A stretch of DNA of 11,070 nt from contig CAYRWY010000171.1 in NCBI GenBank assembly GCA_964427955.1, positions 1 to 11,070 of the forward strand, written 5' to 3'. The notes beneath the pieces were generated by a model. The model ran no database searches, had not been told where the DNA came from, and saw only the letters and a program-made list of their open reading frames with translations. Below, piece by piece: positions 5,983 through 11,070 of this stretch. Positions within the stretch are counted from its first letter, which is position 1. Each line of letters starts with the position of its first letter. Origin of the DNA: JACRBK01 sp964427955. Its GTDB lineage: Bacteria; Chloroflexota; Anaerolineae; Aggregatilineales; Aggregatilineaceae. The position numbers and the translations under genes were made by a program.

Positions 5983-7866
5983 TCAGCGCGCGGGAACCAC
6001 CTGGTATACCTGGGCGCCATCATCCTCGTAGACCAGCCGTAAGTACGGCGCGGCGCTGACCGGCGTCCGAAGGTAGGACGCGGCCTCCGGGATCGGCTGC
6101 CGCCAGCGGAGCAGGTCCGCGAAGCTGGACGGATTCCCGAACACCTGCGGAACCAGCACATACTCGACCCCGGCAGCGCGGAGCCGTTCGGCATTTTCCG
6201 GGGCCGCCGGATCACGCCAGAAATCCCGCAGGGTGTGCTGGGTCGTCTCCGCTAAATACGTGTTACGGAAAAATGGCTGCGGGCGGAAATACACCGTCGC
6301 GCGTTCGGCGATGACCGGCACCCAATCCCCTTCTTGCGGGCCGGGATGGTTCAGGATGAGCGCATCGTCCGGGGTATGGTCGCGCAGCCAGCGCATAGCG
6401 CGCACGTCGGCGGCGGACGAAAACGCGCCGTAGAAGCTCACCCCGCGCTGTTTGGTTTCCTTCAGGATCGGATCGAAATAGACCACGCCGAGCGCGATGC
6501 CCAGCATGGCCAGCGCCGACACCGGGATCGCGAACCGGGCGATCAGGCGGTCAATCCGTTCCCCGCCCAGCCGGTCGGCCAGCCACACCAGGGCCATGCC
6601 CCCTAACACCAGGTAGGGGATGATCGGCCCGTGCCAGGCCAGGCTGAACGGGTAATCGTATTTGAGCAGCGGGCCGAGCAGGTCGGGAAAGGCTTTTTCG
6701 AGCAGCCCCAGCGTCGAAAACTCGACGATCCCCACCAGCCAGACGAGCATCAGCAGCGTGAAAGGATGCCGCCGCCGCAGCCCTGTCCAGGCACCCACCA
6801 GGGCCAGCAGCACGATCACCCCGCCGTGCATCAGGACCATCGTCCGCCAGTGAGACGCCTCGACCTTGAACGGCGATTCGATCCCCGATCCCAACAGGTC
6901 GCTGATGCTGATCAGCCACGGCGCGACGATGCCCAGGGCGACCAGCGGGATCACGGCGGCGAGGATCAGCCAGGCGTCGAAGCGCGGGCGCGGCTTGCTC
7001 AGCCAGATCACGATCAGCCAGGGGATGTAGCCGATCATCAGCGCGATGGTGCTGTCCGGCTGGCTCAATGGCACGCCCGCCAGGCAGATCGCCGCAAACA
7101 GCACGCTCGACCAGCGCCCCGTCTGCAAGAAGCGCAGCACGAAGGTCAGGAAGCCCAGCGAAAAGAGCAGCGCCAGCAGCGCCGTATAATGCGAGTCCAT
7201 GAACGCGGTGATCAACCCGGTGCCGATCAGCGCCGCGAGCATGAAGCCTCGCCCGGTGCGCGGCCCCTCCAGCTCACAGCCGAGATCGTAAGCACCCCAG
7301 ATGAACAGCACCGCCGTCGCCGCGCTGAGGATCATTTGCAGGCTGTGGATGCCGGGATCGAGGTGGGTGCTCAGGTGGGCGATCAAGCCGAAATAGGCCG
7401 GAGAGTAGAGATAGTCGATTTCAGGATGCCACGGTGCCAGCGACAGATAGTCATGGCCGTTGCGCAGCGTCAGCGCCAGGTAGCCGAAACCCTGGGCGTC
7501 CGTGTCCAGCGGCACCGGGAGCACGGTGATCACCGCCCCAAACAGGGTGATCACGGCCATCAGGAAGGCGATGTCCCGCAGGCTCAGCCAGGCCCAGGGG
7601 GAGAGATCGGTCCGGCTCTCATTGCGACTCGTGGTCCACAATGCGCCCGCGACGACCAGGGCGAAGACCCCGATCCAGAGGCTGTCCGCCAGCGCGGGCG
7701 ACCAACCGATCACAGGCGCGGTCAGCCAGGTTCCATCCACGACCAGCGCCAGGAATAAGATAGCACCCAGGCCAATCCGCGCTCCTCGTGCCGGAAGGAT
7801 CGACGCGACCAGCATCCCCATCCCCAACAGGATGGTGACCAGGGCCAGGTAAACGAGAAAAATCAT
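5983..7866 (-). CDS. Polytopic membrane protein, GT-C-like glycosyltransferase candidate
   Basis: A 627-residue membrane protein with about 13-14 hydrophobic segments between residues 2 and 463, and a soluble C-terminal domain from about 465 to 627. The segment after the fourth hydrophobic helix contains VPLDTDAQGFGYL (118-130). An acidic DxD pair (D121, D123) in the first large external loop is the arrangement seen in GT-C enzymes, which use polyprenyl-phosphate sugars outside the membrane. The C-terminal region with MRWLRDHTPDDALILN (491-506) and FRNTYLAETTQ resembles the tail of large predicted membrane mannosyl/arabinosyl-type transferases. I do not recognise a named family. The open frame begins at TTG 7869, with ATG 7866 next to it; I use the ATG. 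GGGA seven bases upstream is a weak ribosome site. It lies upstream of dprE1/dprE2 in the same direction, so it could use the lipid-linked arabinose they make (inference). An O-antigen polymerase or a pure membrane scaffold remains possible. Confidence 0.75.
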   Translation of the reverse strand: MIFLVYLALVTILLGMGMLVASILPARGARIGLGAILFLALVVDGTWLTAPVIGWSPALADSLWIGVFALVVAGALWTTSRNESRTDLSPWAWLSLRDIAFLMAVITLFGAVITVLPVPLDTDAQGFGYLALTLRNGHDYLSLAPWHPEIDYLYSPAYFGLIAHLSTHLDPGIHSLQMILSAATAVLFIWGAYDLGCELEGPRTGRGFMLAALIGTGLITAFMDSHYTALLALLFSLGFLTFVLRFLQTGRWSSVLFAAICLAGVPLSQPDSTIALMIGYIPWLIVIWLSKPRPRFDAWLILAAVIPLVALGIVAPWLISISDLLGSGIESPFKVEASHWRTMVLMHGGVIVLLALVGAWTGLRRRHPFTLLMLVWLVGIVEFSTLGLLEKAFPDLLGPLLKYDYPFSLAWHGPIIPYLVLGGMALVWLADRLGGERIDRLIARFAIPVSALAMLGIALGVVYFDPILKETKQRGVSFYGAFSSAADVRAMRWLRDHTPDDALILNHPGPQEGDWVPVIAERATVYFRPQPFFRNTYLAETTQHTLRDFWRDPAAPENAERLRAAGVEYVLVPQVFGNPSSFADLLRWRQPIPEAASYLRTPVSAAPYLRLVYEDDGAQVYQVVPAR

Positions 7867-7877
7867 CAATGAGTCCC

Positions 7878-7898
7878 AAAACCGCTGAAACGCAGCGG
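7878..7898 (-). terminator. Terminator-like hairpin, possible attenuator before the membrane-protein gene
   Basis: On the minus strand CCGCTG (7898-7893), loop CGTTT, CAGCGG (7887-7882) forms a perfect 6-bp GC-rich stem followed by TTTT (7881-7878). It lies downstream of the acetyltransferase stop and only about 11 bases ahead of ATG 7866. It could end the upstream glycosyltransferase transcript or act as an attenuator or ribosome-site mask in the leader of the membrane-protein gene. The stem is short, so efficiency may be modest. Confidence 0.5.
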
Positions 7899-7922
7899 GT
7901 AGTTAGTGAACGATCCGCATTG

Positions 7923-7950
7923 AATATAACCAAAAACTAACAACTCACAA
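7923..7950 (-). promoter_or_regulatory. Candidate promoter for the membrane-protein/dprE1/dprE2 transcript
   Basis: Directly after the acetyltransferase stop, the minus strand reads TTGTGA (7950-7945, 4 of 6 to -35) and TATATT (7928-7923, 5 of 6 to -10) with a 16-bp spacer. Start would be near 7916, leaving a leader of about 50 bases that contains the hairpin at 7878-7898. The stretch is AT-rich in a GC-rich region. Confidence 0.4.
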
Positions 7951-8613
7951 CTATTCCGAGAGGGGGCGAATGACCCGGGCCGGGTTTCCGGCGGCAATGA
8001 CACCGGGGGGAATATCGCGGGTGACGACGCTGCCCGCCCCGATCACGCTGTGGGCACCAATGCGCACGCCTTTCAAGATCAAAGACTGCATCCCGATGAA
8101 GACGCCGTCTTCGATGACCACCGGGGCGGTCGCGCCGTCGAGCGGATGCGACAGCCGCTGCGCCAGGTCGAGCGGATGAAAATCGGTGTCGGTGATGGTG
8201 CAGTTGCCGCCTACCCACACGTCGTCCCCGATGGTGATGCACTGTTCCGCGCAGATCGTGCCCCCGGTCATGCCGAACCCGCGCCCGATGGTCAATTGGG
8301 CGCCGGGCCGCCGGGTGGTCAGGATCACGGCGTGGAACGGCCCCAGGGCGTTGCTGTGTGGGATCGAGCGCAGCGCGAGCTGATCGCCGATCACCAGGGT
8401 GCTGCGGCGGTGTTTTTGCAGGATGGGGACGCCGTAGAACTTCCAGCCCCGGCCCCACGGCACGCCCGCCAGGGCGAAGATCAGCCGGGTCATGGGCCAA
8501 CTGAGCACGCGGCGCACTTCCAACCGCACGCGCCAGGGGGTGTCCAGCGCCATGCTGAACGCCTGGGCGGAGATCAGCGTTTCGGGTGGGGTGGTGTCGT
8601 GAGACGGGGTCAT
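7951..8613 (-). CDS. O-acetyltransferase, left-handed beta-helix (hexapeptide) family
   Basis: A 220-residue acyltransferase of the maltose acetyltransferase / WcaF / NodL-type hexapeptide superfamily, which moves acetyl from acetyl-CoA to a sugar hydroxyl. The residues around 70-200 show hexapeptide repeats typical of the parallel beta helix: ITIGDDVWVGGNCTI (126-140), VVIEDGVFIGMQSLIL (165-180) and VRIGAHSVIGAGSVVTRDIPPG (183-204). The probable catalytic histidine is H146 in TDTDFHPLD, and the domain ends with the usual AGNPARVIR (208-216). The N-terminal ~60 residues are an extension with an amphipathic or hydrophobic stretch near 38-52. Its ATG overlaps the preceding gene's stop as ATGA, so it is translated with the glycosyltransferase upstream. 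In this cluster it most likely acetylates a surface glycan or its lipid-linked precursor (inference). Confidence 0.88.
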   Translation of the reverse strand: MTPSHDTTPPETLISAQAFSMALDTPWRVRLEVRRVLSWPMTRLIFALAGVPWGRGWKFYGVPILQKHRRSTLVIGDQLALRSIPHSNALGPFHAVILTTRRPGAQLTIGRGFGMTGGTICAEQCITIGDDVWVGGNCTITDTDFHPLDLAQRLSHPLDGATAPVVIEDGVFIGMQSLILKGVRIGAHSVIGAGSVVTRDIPPGVIAAGNPARVIRPLSE

Positions 8614-9797
8614 AGGTAGCCCTGGATGATGCTGACTAACTGCCGGGCACGGTGTTGGAAGGTGTGCTCCTTCAGGAACCGTTCGCGCGCCGCCTGCCCG
8701 ATCTGGCGCCGGGCCTCGTCATGGCTGAGCAGCCAGGTGTAACGCTCCGTCGCTTCGTCGGCGCTGTGGACGACGATCAGTTCTTTCTCCGGCTCGAACC
8801 ACGTTTCGATACCTTCGTAGGGGTTGCAGACCATACACGCGCCCAGCGACGCCAGCTCGAACGGGCGGGAACTGGACGACGCGAACACCGAGGCGTGGGC
8901 TTTGCGCGTGATCACCAGGTTGAGCTTGCTGCGGCAGGCATATTCGCGCAGCTTGCTGAAGGACAGATAGGGCAGTATTTGCGCCCGCCCCAGGTCGCCC
9001 AGGTGTGTGCCGCGCACGGCGAAGTGGGCATCCGGCAGCCGCACGCTGGGTTCGCGCACCATTGCCTCGATCCATTCCGCGCGGTATTCGCGCCCGTGCC
9101 CATAGAAGAAGGCGTCGAGGTCCTGCGGCACGTCCAGCGGGCTGAACAAATCCTCGTCGGCGCCGTAAAACAGCGTGTGCACGGCGCGCGCGCCCAGGTC
9201 GGACAGCCCTTTTTTCCCGCCTTCGCTGTTGGAAATGAACGCGGTGTATTCCGAGAGATCCGCGCCCTGGTAGATGCGGAAGCCGGTCGCGAAGCCCATG
9301 AAATTAGGCAGGCTGGCCGGGACGTCGCCATCGTAGAACAGCACCGGCTTGTGGTGCTGCGTGATGATGTGCTGGGCTAGCCCCGGCAGGTGGTTGAGCG
9401 GGACCGTGATCAGCAGCACCGCGTCTACATCCGGGTGTCTGGCCAGCACGCGGTCGACGTGCCGCTGCCAGCGCGGCGCGATCACCGTCTGCGCGATGCG
9501 CCGCACCAGCTTGTCGGACAGCCCCTCCGCCTCAAGCTGCGTTCCGGCGGCCTGCGTTTGTTGGACGCCGCCGATCTTGCGCCAGCCGTCGCGCAGCCGC
9601 TTGAAGAGATCGCCTTCGCGCTGGGCGGGATTGGGCGCGGCCTGCCACCAGGGCGACTCAATCGCCGGGCCTTGATAGGGCGTGGCGATGACGTCTACGC
9701 CGACTTCGTACAGGGCTTTGAGAAGCTGCCACCAGGCGGGCGTGGCGCTGAACGGTTGGGTGAGATCGAGTGAAGAGACGATCACGAGAAGTTTCAT
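8610..9797 (-). CDS. Glycosyltransferase, CgeB-like C-terminal domain
   Basis: A 395-residue cytosolic GT-B-type glycosyltransferase. The N-terminal half begins MKLLVIVSSLD and contains a Rossmann-like acceptor domain (AVLLITVPLNHLPG at 126-139; VLFYDGDVPASLP at 152-164; FISNSEGG at 187-194). The C-terminal donor domain holds SSSSRPFELASLGACMV (307-323) and NPYEGIETWFEPEKELIVV (325-343), the pattern of Glyco_trans_1_2 proteins related to CgeB, with E314 likely a sugar-nucleotide contact. It overlaps both neighbours by ATGA (start at 9797 with the upstream GT4 stop; stop at 8610 with the acetyltransferase start), and shows no strong Shine-Dalgarno of its own, so translation is probably coupled. 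Sugar and acceptor cannot be read. It belongs to the surface-glycan cluster. Confidence 0.83.
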   Translation of the reverse strand: MKLLVIVSSLDLTQPFSATPAWWQLLKALYEVGVDVIATPYQGPAIESPWWQAAPNPAQREGDLFKRLRDGWRKIGGVQQTQAAGTQLEAEGLSDKLVRRIAQTVIAPRWQRHVDRVLARHPDVDAVLLITVPLNHLPGLAQHIITQHHKPVLFYDGDVPASLPNFMGFATGFRIYQGADLSEYTAFISNSEGGKKGLSDLGARAVHTLFYGADEDLFSPLDVPQDLDAFFYGHGREYRAEWIEAMVREPSVRLPDAHFAVRGTHLGDLGRAQILPYLSFSKLREYACRSKLNLVITRKAHASVFASSSSRPFELASLGACMVCNPYEGIETWFEPEKELIVVHSADEATERYTWLLSHDEARRQIGQAARERFLKEHTFQHRARQLVSIIQGYL

Positions 9798-11065
9798 GAT
9801 TGGTGTCTTTGATCGCGTTTAGCCATCGCCCGCTCGTAAATCTCGAACGTGGCATCCACCTGCTGCTTGAGCGTGAAGTGGTTCAGGACGTGCTGGCGGC
9901 CCGCCTCGCCCATCTGGCGGCGCAGCGGTTCGTCGGTGAGCAGCCGGGTCAGCCGGTCCGCCAGGGCGTCGATGTTGTAGGGGTTGAGTACAAAACCCGT
10001 TTCGCCATCGCGCACGACTTCGGGCGGACCGCCGAAACAGGTCGTGACCGGAGGCGTACCGGCCAGCATTCCCTCGATGTTGACCATCATGAAGGTTTCG
10101 AAACACACCGACGGCGATGCCACGACGTCGGCCAGCCGAAACGCGCTGGCCAGTTCTGCGCCTTCCAACCAGCCGCCTAATACGATTTCCTGGGCCAGAT
10201 CGGGGTTTTCGCGCACCAGCCGGGTGGTGTAGCCCGAGGGCTGGGCCAGCACCAACAGGGTGACATTCGGGACCCGGTGTTTGATCCGTCGCAGGGCGGC
10301 GAGGATCTGCTGGTCACCTTTTTCGCGGTTCAGGCGCCCGCCGAACAGGATCACCCGCCGTCCGGCGAGGTGCAGCCGTTGGCGCAGGACTTCGATTCCG
10401 GCATCAGTCACGCTGGCAAAGTTTTCATCGACGCCGTTATACACAACGTTGAACGGTGGCAGGCGGTTGGCTTCAAGCGCCTGCTTATGGGCCTGGCTGA
10501 CAGCGATGCGCTCGTCTGTGTAATAGCGCATGGTGTGGCGGATCGACAGGTTGCGGGCAGGATTCCAGCGCAGGTGCATCTGGCGCACGTTATAACCAAA
10601 CGGCAGCCGGTAGTTCCAGCCGTCCATCTGGTCCGGGCGAGCGGGATCGATGAAGTGCGTCAGCTTGCCATAAGCGAACGGCATGACATCGTGGGAGGTG
10701 AACACAGTCGCCGCGTTGGCGAAGCGTCCGATGACCATACTGTGGTAGCCGAGATATTGGTGCACGTTGTGAGCGTTGACCACGTCCGGCTTGAGCTGGC
10801 GCAGCAGGATATTCAGGGGGCGAATGGTTTCCGGGTTGACCAGGCTGAGCCAGGCTTGCCAGCGCATGGCGTACTGCGAATGCAGCAGGTGGACGGTGAT
10901 CCCCTGGCGGGTTTCGACTCGGGACGGACCGGTGGTAGCGGCGATAAAGGTCACGCGCTGTCCGGCAGCGATCAGTCCGCAGCCTAACTGCCAGGCGACC
11001 TGGCCGGCGCCGCCCGGCGTCTCAGGGGGCAGGGCGTCACTGAGAATGACGATGTGCTTAACCAT
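9794..11065 (-). CDS. GT4-family glycosyltransferase
   Basis: A 423-residue retaining glycosyltransferase of the GT4 (glycogen synthase-like, GT-B) family. The N-terminal domain has PPETPGGAGQVAWQLGCGL (13-31), whose glycine-rich loop contacts the nucleotide sugar, and NAHNVHQYLGYHS (97-109). The C-terminal Glycos_transf_1 domain starts near VVYNGVDENF (207-216) and VILFGGRLNREKGDQQIL (238-255, the R-x5-KG motif). It holds the EX7E motif as E323...E331 in CFETFMMVNIE, followed by GTPPVTTCFGGPPEVVRDGETGF. The gene is complete: ATG 11065 lies five bases from the window edge, so its ribosome site and promoter are outside. Its stop overlaps the next gene by ATGA, making it the first visible gene of the glycan cluster. 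Donor and acceptor sugars are unknown. Confidence 0.92.
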   Translation of the reverse strand: MVKHIVILSDALPPETPGGAGQVAWQLGCGLIAAGQRVTFIAATTGPSRVETRQGITVHLLHSQYAMRWQAWLSLVNPETIRPLNILLRQLKPDVVNAHNVHQYLGYHSMVIGRFANAATVFTSHDVMPFAYGKLTHFIDPARPDQMDGWNYRLPFGYNVRQMHLRWNPARNLSIRHTMRYYTDERIAVSQAHKQALEANRLPPFNVVYNGVDENFASVTDAGIEVLRQRLHLAGRRVILFGGRLNREKGDQQILAALRRIKHRVPNVTLLVLAQPSGYTTRLVRENPDLAQEIVLGGWLEGAELASAFRLADVVASPSVCFETFMMVNIEGMLAGTPPVTTCFGGPPEVVRDGETGFVLNPYNIDALADRLTRLLTDEPLRRQMGEAGRQHVLNHFTLKQQVDATFEIYERAMAKRDQRHQS

Positions 11066-11070
11066 AGCTA

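Noticed and set aside
4865..6031. 388-codon plus-strand open frame running through dprE1 into the small-RNA gap
   Set aside because: It is antisense to a convincing dprE1, with biased composition and no motif. The hairpin-rich gap is better explained as RNA.
6631..7758. 375-codon plus-strand open frame opposite the membrane protein
   Set aside because: Its Gln/Arg/His/Asp-rich product is what the reverse complement of a hydrophobic GC-rich gene gives; no domain is visible.

Overview
The window is high-GC bacterial chromosome, densely coded, with two convergent gene blocks and no mobile elements, tRNA, rRNA or CRISPR. Short operonic gaps, GTG/TTG start alternatives and long antisense shadow ORFs all fit a high-GC genome. 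The species cannot be read from the sequence. My weak guess is an environmental bacterium of the Chloroflexota/Actinobacteriota type, because of the mixture of enzyme variants and the DprE1/DprE2 pair.

Block 1 (plus strand, 1-3728) is a tight operon. It begins with the tail of an upstream gene, followed by a nicotinamidase-like cysteine hydrolase, a PfkB-family (nucleoside/sugar) kinase, a uridine-phosphorylase-fold nucleoside phosphorylase and an NAD(P)-dependent aldehyde dehydrogenase. Gaps are 0, 1, -8 and 4 bp. Together they look like nucleoside (or nicotinamide riboside / pyrimidine) salvage or breakdown: phosphorolysis of a nucleoside, phosphorylation of the nucleoside or sugar, amide hydrolysis of a base-derived product, and aldehyde oxidation. 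The phosphorylase lacks the uracil-recognition residues of E. coli Udp, so its true substrate is open.

Block 2 (minus strand, 11065 down to 3735) is a cell-surface glycan cluster. In transcription order it has a GT4 glycosyltransferase, a CgeB-like glycosyltransferase, a left-handed beta-helix O-acetyltransferase (these three joined by ATGA overlaps), a polytopic GT-C-like membrane protein, and the pair DprE1/DprE2. DprE1/DprE2 epimerise decaprenylphosphoryl-ribose to decaprenylphosphoryl-arabinose. A lipid-linked arabinose donor next to a GT-C-type membrane protein suggests arabinofuranose is added to a surface polymer outside the membrane. The two blocks meet tail to tail with only 6 bp between stop codons.

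The most interesting non-coding region is the 179-bp gap 5804-5982. On the plus strand, opposite to the flanking genes, it holds a sigma70-like promoter followed by three back-to-back perfect hairpins, the last with a U tract. This reads as a complete ~80-nt structured small RNA gene that I do not recognise. A second AT-rich gap (7867-7950) holds a minus-strand promoter followed by a terminator-like hairpin just before the membrane-protein gene, a possible attenuator.
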